Of a stretch of DNA of 64,000 nt, positions 17,717 through 25,775 are shown piece by piece. The notes beneath the pieces are model-generated. The model saw only the letters and a list, made by a program, of their open reading frames with translations. It did no database searches and was not told the origin of the DNA. Numbering within the stretch: the first letter of the stretch is position 1; each line of letters opens with the position of its first letter. Origin of the DNA: Alphaproteobacteria bacterium (GTDB taxonomy: Bacteria > Pseudomonadota > Alphaproteobacteria > Micavibrionales > Micavibrionaceae); the NCBI GenBank assembly GCA_030147745.1, contig JASBUS010000061.1, positions 36,914 through 100,913 of the forward strand, in the 5' to 3' direction. The position numbers were made by a program, and so were the translations under genes.

Positions 17717-18565
17717 TCACACTCCATATCGTCCAATATGTTTCAAGGCGATGCGATGCGCATACATACTTAACCCACATAAAGTCACCATCCAAAACAG
17801 CTCTATACCAAGTAAAGCAGCGACATGAACAGGCATCACATCAAGCGCGGCTGTCCCTGGGTAGAAAAATATCGCGGCAAAAGGCATGAATTTCACCACA
17901 TCGTAAAACACTTCAGGATAAAGCGTAATCGGGAAGAGCAAACCGCCCAATAAGAAGCATAATTTTTGCACAATCCAATAGGCTGGTGAGGCTTCTTTAA
18001 TCCAAAGCGTTGTTAAGGCGACCATGTAATTCAAACAGACAACACAGAATAACGCCGCCGCGACCATCACCGCCGCCAAGGCAATGCGCCCAACATCCAA
18101 AGCCCATTCACCCGTAATAATAAAGGCCGCAAGCATCGCCATTGGGAAGAACAAACTCGCCTGTCCAAGCGCTTTGCCATACCATTCCGCAAAAGCGCGG
18201 AATTGATAAGAGACAGGCCGCATCAACATTTGTTCAATCGCGCCTGATTTTATATCCATATAGGCATCATAGAATAAATGCCCGCCGCAAAAAATTATGC
18301 ATTCCGTTATGGCGATATACCATACCAAATTCGCGTGGCTATACACCCCGCCGCCGAGCACATCATGCGGCACCATACCCCAAATGATATGCCAGACCCA
18401 TAAGATCATCGAAAAGGACAGGAATTTACCAATTAATTGGAAGCGATCCTTAATCCGTTCCTTATAGCCGTTTAAGAAAAAAAGCCCACCCGATGCAAGA
18501 TAGCAGCTCCATATTTGCGCTCTACCCATCTGGTTATTATATGCATGTCCCTGTTCATCTCGCAT
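17717..18565 (-). CDS. ABC-2 exporter permease, COG4587-like
   Basis: The second membrane subunit, 282 residues and about six helices. The segment YMDIKSGAIEQMLMRPVSYQFRAFAEWYGKALGQ has the amphipathic RPVSY element common to the COG4587 family. Its start overlaps the ATPase gene by 11 nt and its stop is 1 nt from the next permease, so the three genes form one tightly coupled unit. AAGGGATCAG precedes the ATG. Confidence 0.83.
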   Translation of the reverse strand: MRDEQGHAYNNQMGRAQIWSCYLASGGLFFLNGYKERIKDRFQLIGKFLSFSMILWVWHIIWGMVPHDVLGGGVYSHANLVWYIAITECIIFCGGHLFYDAYMDIKSGAIEQMLMRPVSYQFRAFAEWYGKALGQASLFFPMAMLAAFIITGEWALDVGRIALAAVMVAAALFCVVCLNYMVALTTLWIKEASPAYWIVQKLCFLLGGLLFPITLYPEVFYDVVKFMPFAAIFFYPGTAALDVMPVHVAALLGIELFWMVTLCGLSMYAHRIALKHIGRYGV

Positions 18566-19568
18566 CTTCTGATCCCTTTTGCATCAGGCTATCGCCTGTG
18601 TCATTTATTTGGGCAGATTGCACATAGAGAAGCTGAATCAATGCATCGAGTGGCATATTCTCAACTGAGAAATCCTGTATGTTATATTTCGTCAATAATT
18701 CGGCCGTAACGCCGCGCAATGACACTTTGTTACGGTCAATTTTAATTTGTGTTTTACGCGCCGTGTTTAATTCAACATGGCAGCCTTCAGGCAAGCCCGC
18801 TAAATCAATCAAAGCCTCACTATGCAGCGTTAGAATTTTGAAACGGTCAAAATCCTCGCGCAGGCTTTGCAACGGCGCATCCTGTTTAATCACGCCATGA
18901 TCAATCATAATCACGCGTTGACATATCTCTTCAATATCGCCGCTATCATGACTGGTGAGCATGATGCTGGCATTTTCCTCTTGCGCCAAACGCTGTAAAT
19001 TTAAGCGAAGCGCAATTTTTGATTCAATATCTAGGCCAATCGTTGGTTCATCTAGAAAGATAATTTTTGGGCTGTGTAACAATGATGCTGCAATTTCGCA
19101 GCGCATTCGCTGTCCCAATGACAATGAACGTGCGCTTTGGTTCAAAAAGCCTTTAAGATCTAACATCTCATCCAATGTCGCAACGCGATGTTCAAGTGCC
19201 TGCCCTTCAACGCCATACATGGCGCCAAGCAAACGGTAACTATCCATCACCGATAAATTCGACCAAAGCTGTGAACGCTGGCCAAAGACCACGCCGACTT
19301 CACGTGCGAGTTTAGAGCGCTCTTCCCATGGCGTATAGCCTGCGACTTTAGCCGTGCCGCTATGTGGACAAAGTATGCCCGTTAGCATTTTTAATGTCGT
19401 TGATTTGCCCGCGCCATTCGGCCCAATGAAAGCCACACTTTCACCAGCTTCAATGTTAAACGAAATATCTTTCACAGCTTCAAACACAGATTTCTTACGT
19501 TTTAAGAAACCTATTTTTTCATACTGATCGAAATTTTTCGATAAGGCTTGAACTTCTATAATCGACAT
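18555..19568 (-). CDS. ABC-2 exporter ATP-binding protein, COG4586-like
   Basis: A 337-residue ATPase that powers the two downstream permeases. Walker A GPNGAGKST is at 49-57, the signature LSLGQRMR at 149-156, Walker B IIFLDEP at 169-175 and a switch histidine in LTSHDSGD. The N-terminal extension with FLKRKKSVFEAVKDISF and the VFGQRSQLWSNL segment are hallmarks of the COG4586 group. The last 90 residues form an accessory domain. It is the first gene of the operon; the preceding GNAT-like gene ends 22 nt away... on the lower-coordinate side of its own start, in the same orientation upstream. Confidence 0.9.
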   Translation of the reverse strand: MSIIEVQALSKNFDQYEKIGFLKRKKSVFEAVKDISFNIEAGESVAFIGPNGAGKSTTLKMLTGILCPHSGTAKVAGYTPWEERSKLAREVGVVFGQRSQLWSNLSVMDSYRLLGAMYGVEGQALEHRVATLDEMLDLKGFLNQSARSLSLGQRMRCEIAASLLHSPKIIFLDEPTIGLDIESKIALRLNLQRLAQEENASIMLTSHDSGDIEEICQRVIMIDHGVIKQDAPLQSLREDFDRFKILTLHSEALIDLAGLPEGCHVELNTARKTQIKIDRNKVSLRGVTAELLTKYNIQDFSVENMPLDALIQLLYVQSAQINDTGDSLMQKGSEDAR

Positions 19569-19590
19569 TAAACTCTACTCACATTACGGC

Positions 19591-19995
19591 TTAAACACTG
19601 AATAATGGATTTGTGGCCACAAAAAGACGCGCGGCATCTTTACCGCCAACAATATCCGAAAGCGCGAAACCCACACGACGTAATGTATATTCCGCAGCCA
19701 AGTTTTTATTAGGCGCGCTCGCATATAATTTGACAAGGCCTAAATCATCATAAGCATAATCACGTACGCGCTTTAAGGCTTCAATCGACAAACCTTGGCC
19801 GTCATAGGCCGCATCAATATTGACATCAACAACCCCACCCAAACCGTCTTTATCGGCCTTAAGCGTTAGGTTCACATCACCAATTTTGACATCGCCGCCC
19901 CGTAAATACACATTAAACACGGTATTTTGCGCGCCGCAGCTTTTGGCCTTTTTCAAGGTTAAACGCGCTGAAAATAATTTTAGATACACAGACAT
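19591..19995 (-). CDS. GNAT-like acetyltransferase, divergent
   Basis: A 134-residue protein. The C-terminal half reads VVDVNIDAAYDGQGLSIEALKRVRDYAYDDLGLVKLYASAPNKNLAAEYTLRRVGF, which follows the GNAT order: beta strand, short acetyl-CoA loop (here without the full RxxGxG/A), helix, strand, then N-x-x-A...LxxxGF. The N-terminal strands also fit. I chose the ATG at 19995 because GGAGG lies 5 nt before it. The substrate is unknown. It lies 22 nt upstream of the exporter ATPase and may be the first gene of that operon. Confidence 0.5.
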   Translation of the reverse strand: MSVYLKLFSARLTLKKAKSCGAQNTVFNVYLRGGDVKIGDVNLTLKADKDGLGGVVDVNIDAAYDGQGLSIEALKRVRDYAYDDLGLVKLYASAPNKNLAAEYTLRRVGFALSDIVGGKDAARLFVATNPLFSV

Positions 19996-20063
19996 AATTT
20001 CCTCCATCTTGTTCTATGGAAGAGGTGAAAATCATATAAAAATTAAAGGGGGTATTTTATGAC

Positions 20064-20093
20064 TGTCAGCTCTTCCGGATTGGTGAGCTGACA
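20064..20093. repeat. inverted repeat (stem-loop) in the 19996-20418 gap
   Basis: TGTCAGCTC and GAGCTGACA form a perfect 9-bp stem with a 12-nt loop. There is no T tract directly after it on either strand, so it is not a typical terminator. On the plus strand it overlaps a 10-codon frame (ATG at 20059, AAAGGGGG six nt before it) whose TGA falls inside the right arm. The rest of the 400-nt gap holds one candidate small gene, a palindrome and a terminator. Confidence 0.5.
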
Positions 20094-20108
20094 TTGAAAA
20101 AAATTAAA

Positions 20109-20258
20109 TTACAGCCCGTTTTCGCCTTTGCGCGGTTTCTGAATCATATGAATATTTTGCATGAGATTCACAAAATTCAAACACGCGCGCAGCATCGTGC
20201 AAGACGCTTCGCGCGCCCAATATTTTGCTGTTGCTGTGTATGTGAATGTCTGTGACAT
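20109..20258 (-). CDS. candidate small protein, 49 aa
   Basis: An open frame too short for routine calling: MSQTFTYTATAKYWAREASC at the start, then TMLRACLNFVNLMQNIHMIQ and a basic tail KPRKGENGL. The composition looks protein-like, with balanced residues and no low complexity. TTTGGATA is a weak ribosome-binding site about 9 nt upstream, and a 17-nt palindrome lies 66 nt before the ATG. An alternative overlapping frame (ATG at 20323, 48 codons) looks less natural. Without conservation data this remains a guess. Confidence 0.3.
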   Translation of the reverse strand: MSQTFTYTATAKYWAREASCTMLRACLNFVNLMQNIHMIQKPRKGENGL

Positions 20259-20323
20259 TTAAATATCCAAATTTTTCTACTGTAACCTCGCGCCCAGTCG
20301 AGCACTTGTTTTAAGGAAAACAT

Positions 20324-20340
20324 ATTTTGCATTGCAAAAT
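20324..20340. promoter_or_regulatory. palindrome, possible operator
   Basis: ATTTTGCA-T-TGCAAAAT is a perfect 8-bp inverted repeat with one central base. It lies between the icmG terminator and the candidate 49-aa gene. Related half-sites (ATATTTTGC) recur near 20153 and 20211. It is compatible with a dimeric regulator site, but no regulator is identified. Confidence 0.35.
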
Positions 20341-20363
20341 CAAGCGCTTTTTTTACAAGGTAT

Positions 20364-20397
20364 AAAAAAACACTCCTGAAAGCCCTCAGGAGTGTTC
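20364..20397 (-). terminator. rho-independent terminator after icmG
   Basis: On the minus strand, AACACTCCTGA, a 6-nt loop and TCAGGAGTGTT are followed by seven T residues. It starts 22 nt after the icmG stop and closes the minus-strand secretion gene block. Confidence 0.93.
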
Positions 20398-20418
20398 TAA
20401 AATTAGGGGATAGCAGAC

Positions 20419-21705
20419 TTACTGTGTCACGCTACCTTGCGCGCCGCGAACGGTCCATACGCCGTTCTCAAGGCCAATCGAGCTAATACGGCCCAGACCT
20501 TCAACAACGTCACCTACAGTCACTTTTTTGATGTCTGTGCTGCCGTCTTTCGCGATCCATGCTTGGTCTTGTGCAATACCTTTCAAGACCCATTTATCCG
20601 CTTTAACGCTTGGCGCAGCTTTCGTGACGACTTTTGCACTTGGCATTGCCGGTGCAGCCATAGTCGCATCTGAACTACGCTTTGATGTGCTCACAACAGC
20701 GCTGCTTTTCACTGAAGACATTTCCGCTTTCACAGCTTTAAGCTCTTTTGACAAAGCAGATACATCGGCATCACGCTTTTCAACTTCGTTTAAGCTACGC
20801 TCAAGCTTATCCATACGCGCAGAGATTTTATCCATCTTCGCGGCAACACTATCAAGCTTGTTAAGCATTTCAGGTGAAACACTTGCTGTCGGCGCTGGCG
20901 CAGCTTGCATAACAGGCGCAGGTGCTTCCATAGCTGGTGCAGGAATATTCATCGCTGGCGCTGGTGCATTAATAGGCGCTGAGCCAGAGAAATCAGGCAT
21001 AGCCATTGCTGGGGCTTCCATCATTGGAGCTTCCATAGCTGGCGCCTCCATAGCAGGTGCTTCCATCGCCGCAAAATCAGGCATTGATGGTGATGGCACA
21101 TCCATTGGCGCTGCACCAAAATCTGGCATTGGTGTTAAACCACCAGTTTCAGAGTCATCAGATGCACCAAATGTTGGGAATGATGGCGCTTCCATTGCAG
21201 GCACTGAATCATCTTCCATAACCATAGCGCTTGGCATTGGTGGCATATCGCCCATATTGCTGTTATCCATAGCCATATCAGACATTGATGGCATTGAAGG
21301 GACAGGCGCGTTCGCCATATCCATATTGTCCATACCAGTATCTGCCATTTGTGTCGGTGCAGCTGGCGCATTCATATCATTAGCCATTTGTTGTTGCTGC
21401 GGCGCTTTAGCGCCTTTATTGCCGCCACCTAACAGAAGGAAATATCCAGCAGCGCCACCAACAGCGAGCACCAATATAATAAAGATCAAACCGCCTGCGC
21501 CTTTTTTCTTTTTCGCAGGTTTTGCTGCCGCCGCTACATCTGCTGCGCCTGCGTCTTCATCCCATTCATCAAGGTCATCGCCCCATTCTTCTTCACCAGA
21601 ATCTAGCGCATCAAGATCATCTAGACCGCCGTCTAAATCGCTATCCAGCTCGTCATCGAAGCCCATATCGTCAAAATCATCATCTAAATTTTTATCGTCG
21701 CTCAT
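20419..21705 (-). CDS. icmG: type IVB secretion protein IcmG/DotF-like
   Basis: A 428-residue inner-membrane protein. In order it has an acidic cytoplasmic N-terminus rich in Asp (1-55), a lysine patch, one TM helix (about 70-93), a long Pro/Met/Ala-rich stretch (105-285) with tandem MEAPA pentapeptides, a coiled coil (about 286-335) and a compact C-terminal domain (WVLKGIAQDQAWIA ... GSVTQ). This layout matches IcmG/DotF of Dot/Icm systems, which bridges the inner membrane to the core complex. The strongest support is position after icmL-icmK-icmE, the order known from Legionella. A terminator separates it from icmE. The proline-rich expansion is unusual. Confidence 0.7.
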   Translation of the reverse strand: MSDDKNLDDDFDDMGFDDELDSDLDGGLDDLDALDSGEEEWGDDLDEWDEDAGAADVAAAAKPAKKKKGAGGLIFIILVLAVGGAAGYFLLLGGGNKGAKAPQQQQMANDMNAPAAPTQMADTGMDNMDMANAPVPSMPSMSDMAMDNSNMGDMPPMPSAMVMEDDSVPAMEAPSFPTFGASDDSETGGLTPMPDFGAAPMDVPSPSMPDFAAMEAPAMEAPAMEAPMMEAPAMAMPDFSGSAPINAPAPAMNIPAPAMEAPAPVMQAAPAPTASVSPEMLNKLDSVAAKMDKISARMDKLERSLNEVEKRDADVSALSKELKAVKAEMSSVKSSAVVSTSKRSSDATMAAPAMPSAKVVTKAAPSVKADKWVLKGIAQDQAWIAKDGSTDIKKVTVGDVVEGLGRISSIGLENGVWTVRGAQGSVTQ

Positions 21706-21750
21706 TATAATCTCTTTCGTAGATCTAGGAATTACAACTTAGAAAATTAT

Positions 21751-21779
21751 AAAAAAACAGGCCTTAAATCAAGGCCTGA
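21751..21779 (-). terminator. terminator between icmE/dotG and icmG/dotF
   Basis: On the minus strand, TTCAGGCCTTGATTTAAGGCCTGTTTTTTT gives an 8-bp GC-rich stem and a T tract, 29 nt after the icmE stop. icmG transcription may therefore be reduced relative to icmE or need its own promoter. Confidence 0.85.
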
Positions 21780-21808
21780 ATCTTTGTAATCATATTTAAG
21801 TCAACGCT

Positions 21809-23311
21809 TTAATTCGCTTGAAGATTCAAACTTGCAGGATCAAAGCCCGCTGGCATTGTGTTTAGACCAGGTACACCATTCGGGAACATGTTAATCGAAT
21901 TTGGTACAGCCTGCATTGAATTGCTCATCGCCTGCGTTGTTGTAGATCCAAACGGATTCATACCACCGACATTTTGAGGGTTCTCATATACTGCTTCGGT
22001 GAACAAGATACCAATTGGCGTGCCGGCTTCAACACGAACAAGAATCTCCGTTTCATCGCCTTCTTCTAACAACAGATCAGTCACAATCTCAGAGGCTTCA
22101 CTTACACCTTTCATCGCTTCTTCGCGAAGATCTAGATCTTCAGTTTCAGTCGCAACGGTTTCACCTGTTGTACTAACAATATTCGTTGTACCTGAATCCG
22201 CGATCGCTTCGGTCATGCCTTCGATGAATTTAGCTGCTGCTGGCAAAACAATACGCTTAAAGTAACGATGATTAACCTCTGTGGCCAAACCTGGAAGGGA
22301 TGTACCTGGGTCAACCGCTACCGCGCTCATTGGATATGACTTACCGTCTTTGACAATCTGGTTGAAATTAATCACAAGATGTTCATCTTCACGAGAGAAA
22401 CTACCCAAAATCTTAGAGCCTTCAAAATGACCAGTAAGAATTTGCGCCATAACAACACTTGGAACATCCGAATTCGCCTCAATCAACATCTGAGCGTAAA
22501 GAATATCACCTGGTGCAATCAAAGGCTTCTCATCAGTAAGCGCCATAGTGGCATCACCATTCATGCCATTTATGCCATTCATATTCGCCATATTTAAGCT
22601 ATTCGCATATGCTGCAGCCTGCTTATCACGTTGTTGCTCAAAATAGGCGTCCTCTTTCATCACTACAATTTTTTCTAATGGACGATATTCATGGCGCTGA
22701 GCTACAACGGCCATTTGTTCCATCATTTTTTGTGACAAATTGCTCAATGCTTTTGCACGCGCCTCTTTATTTGGATCTTCTGTGCGCGGCATCGCAGCCA
22801 TTGCACGCTGATTTTGAATTTCCATCAAACGGCGGCGTTTATTTTCTTCTTCCTGACGGCGCATTCTTTTTTCTTGCAAGTCTTTCCATTGCGCCATCGG
22901 ATCTTCGTTATCTGCAAGTTCTTTTGCAACAGGCGCTAAGCTTGTTTGAATTGGGTCAACAGGAACAGGCACGAAACTTGTTTGCTCATCAACTGCCTCT
23001 TCGTAATCCTGCTGGTTACGTGTTTCAAGCGCTTCACGGTATACTTCAGTGACTTCCTCACCGACTTCACCACGCACAGTCGCACCTGTACCAGTACGGA
23101 TGGCAGAGTTTTCAATTTTAACATCGTTACTGCCGAAAATATTGACACTAACAATAATCACTACAATGCCGACAATAATCACGCCAAATTTGAATAATGG
23201 ATTTTTCTTCCATAATTCTTTGATGCCTTGACCGCTCTGAAAGTCAGCATCGACATCGAACTCATCCGCGCCGCCTTCAAATTCATCATCAAATTGATCT
23301 TGATCACTCAT
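21809..23311 (-). CDS. icmE: type IVB secretion core protein IcmE/DotG
   Basis: The VirB10/TrbI-like channel component of Dot/Icm systems, 500 residues. It has an acidic N-terminus, one TM helix (about 41-60, KFGVIIVGIVVIIVSVNIFG), a charged coiled region (about 135-220) and the conserved C-terminal domain from about residue 255: LIAPGDILYAQMLIEANSD, VVMAQILTGHFEGSKILGSF, and the strand pattern that follows, ending near NHRYFKRIVLPAAAKF. Legionella DotG is about twice as long because of a large pentapeptide-repeat region; that insertion is missing here. icmK ends 25 nt upstream, so they are cotranscribed. Confidence 0.92.
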   Translation of the reverse strand: MSDQDQFDDEFEGGADEFDVDADFQSGQGIKELWKKNPLFKFGVIIVGIVVIIVSVNIFGSNDVKIENSAIRTGTGATVRGEVGEEVTEVYREALETRNQQDYEEAVDEQTSFVPVPVDPIQTSLAPVAKELADNEDPMAQWKDLQEKRMRRQEEENKRRRLMEIQNQRAMAAMPRTEDPNKEARAKALSNLSQKMMEQMAVVAQRHEYRPLEKIVVMKEDAYFEQQRDKQAAAYANSLNMANMNGINGMNGDATMALTDEKPLIAPGDILYAQMLIEANSDVPSVVMAQILTGHFEGSKILGSFSREDEHLVINFNQIVKDGKSYPMSAVAVDPGTSLPGLATEVNHRYFKRIVLPAAAKFIEGMTEAIADSGTTNIVSTTGETVATETEDLDLREEAMKGVSEASEIVTDLLLEEGDETEILVRVEAGTPIGILFTEAVYENPQNVGGMNPFGSTTTQAMSNSMQAVPNSINMFPNGVPGLNTMPAGFDPASLNLQAN

Positions 23312-23336
23312 AAGCTATATCCCACTCGGCTAATAA

Positions 23337-24512
23337 TTATTCTGAATCATCTTCAGTTAGACTAACACGCACCATTTGACCACCATCAGATAGCAACAAC
23401 ACAGGCGCATCATTTATTTCATATACATTCATCCCGTCACCTGAACGCACAGAGCTGCTCCAGCCTGGTGAAAGCAAAGTCAAAGGCGTTCTGACATAAG
23501 TTAAGCCATTTAACTTATAGGCACGCGTGCGTGCATCAGTACCGCTAACAACCAAAGCTTCTGCTGCTTGAGGCGGAACACCATCCAAGACTGATGCCAT
23601 ATTCGCACTGCCCGCTGTAATACTTAACGATGAGTTGATTAACGGTGCTTCCGCTTCTGGACCATATTCAGGAATACGAAGATCTAAACGGTAGTAGACT
23701 TTGTCTCTACGTGTATTCAAAGAAATAACGATTGGTGTCTTTAAACCAATCAGACGCATAGACAAATTGCCTTTGGCAAAATGTGTTGTTGGCGTAATAC
23801 GGAAAATATTACCGCCTGGATCAGGCTTGATAATATCAAATTCACCCGCCCAAGTCATATCAAGCACTGGCCATGGCGCGCCCGTTACATCGACAACTGA
23901 AACTGTTGTCACATGCCCCATTGCAACATCAATTGAATCAGGAATCTGACCTGGGTCAAGTGATAAAGTCTTCACACCAACCTCTGGTGTCGGACGATTA
24001 TACATCAACGTATCAATGGATTGACGGTTTTCGTCATAAATCTCCATAAAGCGGCGAATTTCTTCAGGCTTTAAAGGGAACATGCTATCAAGCGCTAGGC
24101 CATAGGCTTCTTCATAAAATTGTCTTTTCTCTTTTTCAGCACGTGCACGAAGCTGCTCTTCACGTGACAAGCCCCCAACTTCATCTTCGCTCATGCCAGG
24201 GATTGGCGGCGGCTGATTCATGCCGCCCTGTTGTGGCAAGGCCATACCTGGCATCGCCATTTGGTTCATCTCAGGCACGGCAGCCTGTTGCCCTTTACCT
24301 TTTTCTTCAACCTTTGGCGCTGGTAAGCTGTTTAATAAACTTTCAAAGCTACCAAAAGACGGCGGCGCCGCTTCAGCATCATCACCAACAACGCTCGGTG
24401 CTGGTGGCACTTGTGCATATGTTGAACTAGCTGTTCCACCGATCATTAGCGCGGCAAACGCGACATAGACGGATAAATGTTTAATTTTCTGACGAGAATT
24501 TTGAAGCATCAT
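23337..24512 (-). CDS. icmK: type IVB secretion outer-membrane-complex protein IcmK/DotH
   Basis: A 391-residue exported protein. The signal peptide ends at TYA (about residue 33), followed by a proline/glutamine-rich segment (35-110). A helical region contains REEQLRARAEKEKRQFYEEA and the family-typical FPLKPEEIRRFMEIYDENRQS. The C-terminal beta domain has VVDVTGAPWPVLDMTWAG and FRITPTTHFAKGNLSMRL, hallmarks of IcmK/DotH (TraN of IncI plasmids). DotH forms the outer-membrane ring with DotC and DotD, neither of which is in the window. It lies between icmL (188-nt gap) and icmE (25-nt gap). Confidence 0.92.
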   Translation of the reverse strand: MMLQNSRQKIKHLSVYVAFAALMIGGTASSTYAQVPPAPSVVGDDAEAAPPSFGSFESLLNSLPAPKVEEKGKGQQAAVPEMNQMAMPGMALPQQGGMNQPPPIPGMSEDEVGGLSREEQLRARAEKEKRQFYEEAYGLALDSMFPLKPEEIRRFMEIYDENRQSIDTLMYNRPTPEVGVKTLSLDPGQIPDSIDVAMGHVTTVSVVDVTGAPWPVLDMTWAGEFDIIKPDPGGNIFRITPTTHFAKGNLSMRLIGLKTPIVISLNTRRDKVYYRLDLRIPEYGPEAEAPLINSSLSITAGSANMASVLDGVPPQAAEALVVSGTDARTRAYKLNGLTYVRTPLTLLSPGWSSSVRSGDGMNVYEINDAPVLLLSDGGQMVRVSLTEDDSE

Positions 24513-24700
24513 TACGATTATACCTTAAATAACCTAACCCATTCACTTTGAAGAGCAATAAGAGAAACCTGAAAAACACAAATATAGAACTTGCGCAGAG
24601 TAAGCCTAAATCTTAACGCCCATTATGTCACCTAAAAAAAGAGGTTATCCCATATTGTTTAAACAGCTCTTTTTATAAACCAACCTTAAAAATTACAAAA

Positions 24701-25450
24701 TTAACCGTAATAAGAAATCCACTGTTCGATACCCACACCGTTCGGGCTTTCCAATTTCGGCACACGCACAACAGTCAATGTCACACGCAAAGAATCTGTT
24801 TTACGCTGCTGACCTGACTGATAAGTCACAATCAACGGCACTTCAATACGCCATGTATAACGGCCATTTTCAAGACCTTCCCACAACAATACTGGTGCAG
24901 CGCGCGGTGCAGCCGTCACAACCTGACGGTTATTTTGCACCATTTCAAGAATACTCGAACGCTCCAAAGCACCTGTGAAACTCTCCCAGCCAGTACGCGT
25001 AAAGTTACGCGAAGATTCTTGCAGACGGCGACGATAATCATGGAAACCAAAAGTCAAAACTTCCGTTGCAGCTTGCGCCACCCACGACATCAACGCTGGG
25101 CTAGACAAGTTTGGCTGAGACAACGAAACCATCGGCACTAATCGACCATCAACAGTTGTCGCAAAATAACGATCCTGTGGTTGGTGCACGCTTATCACAT
25201 AAAACATTGCGCCGATTAACAGAATTACACAAATAACAAGCCCCATCACAACTTTTTGCAAAGCGCGATAACCATCACGGTAATATTCGTTACGAATAAC
25301 AACAGCGCCTACACCCTTTTCAAAAGGATGAACTTCTTTCGCATCACCAGAAGCTGGAGCAACTGAGGCAGCTGGCGCGCCTTTTTGTTTTCCCATACGC
25401 TTAACTGGCTTTTGTGAATTTTCGGCAATTTTTTGTTGTGGTTCTGACAT
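24701..25450 (-). CDS. icmL: type IVB secretion inner-membrane protein IcmL/DotI
   Basis: A 249-residue protein. The cytoplasmic N-terminus is lysine/proline rich, one TM helix lies at about 67-87 (VVMGLVICVILLIGAMFYVI), and the periplasmic domain is NTF2-like. Diagnostic stretches are YFATTVDGRLVPMVSLSQPN, VLTFGFHDYRRRLQESSRNFT and GWESFTGALERS, ending in VGIEQWISYYG. It matches IcmL/DotI (TraM of R64), part of the inner-membrane complex. It is the first gene of the minus-strand block and is divergent from the five-paralogue operon. Only a weak ribosome-binding site is visible. Confidence 0.94.
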   Translation of the reverse strand: MSEPQQKIAENSQKPVKRMGKQKGAPAASVAPASGDAKEVHPFEKGVGAVVIRNEYYRDGYRALQKVVMGLVICVILLIGAMFYVISVHQPQDRYFATTVDGRLVPMVSLSQPNLSSPALMSWVAQAATEVLTFGFHDYRRRLQESSRNFTRTGWESFTGALERSSILEMVQNNRQVVTAAPRAAPVLLWEGLENGRYTWRIEVPLIVTYQSGQQRKTDSLRVTLTVVRVPKLESPNGVGIEQWISYYG

Positions 25451-25544
25451 TGTTTGTACCCAAAAAAGTCAAGAGATTAGACGTAAAAACATCCCGCACT
25501 CTGGCACAAAAGCCGCAGAACACGAGAGAAATAGCGCACTTATA

Positions 25545-25553
25545 TGGTATAAT
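25545..25553 (+). promoter_or_regulatory. candidate extended -10 promoter of the five-gene operon
   Basis: TGGTATAAT is a perfect extended -10 element (TGnTATAAT) without an obvious -35. It would start a transcript near 25560 with a leader of about 215 nt before the first gene of the plus-strand array. The 325-nt divergent gap holds no gene besides this and the inverted repeat downstream. Confidence 0.4.
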
Positions 25554-25711
25554 AGCGGACAAAATACCATCCAAGCTTATATAAATGATACGCCACCCTT
25601 AACGGCATAGCAAGCAGATTAATCTCTATATAATTGTGCAAACACAAAAATTTAAAAAACTTTCGTGCATTATTTGATGCCCTATGATAAAATTTAAACT
25701 CAAATAATTGG

Positions 25712-25748
25712 TCTGCGGGAACATTTTACCCTTAAGGGTATCCGCAGA
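25712..25748. promoter_or_regulatory. nested inverted repeat upstream of the five-paralogue operon
   Basis: Outer arms TCTGCGG and CCGCAGA enclose a perfect 12-bp palindrome ACCCTTAAGGGT. As RNA it would fold into a hairpin in the leader; as DNA it could be an operator. It ends 27 nt before the ATG of the first array gene and shows no T tract, so it is not an ordinary terminator. Confidence 0.5.
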
Positions 25749-25775
25749 TGTTGCTGGTTTTTGGTGATTAGGGGC

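Noticed and set aside
20528..21742. A 404-codon plus-strand open frame antisense to icmG
   Set aside because: Composed of Ser/Ala/Ile-Gly repeats that mirror the MEAPA repeats of the real gene; a shadow of biased codons.
24636..24674. AAAAAGAG...CTCTTTTT between icmL and icmK, possible terminator
   Set aside because: Only 8 bp, AT-rich and a 23-nt loop; too weak to call.
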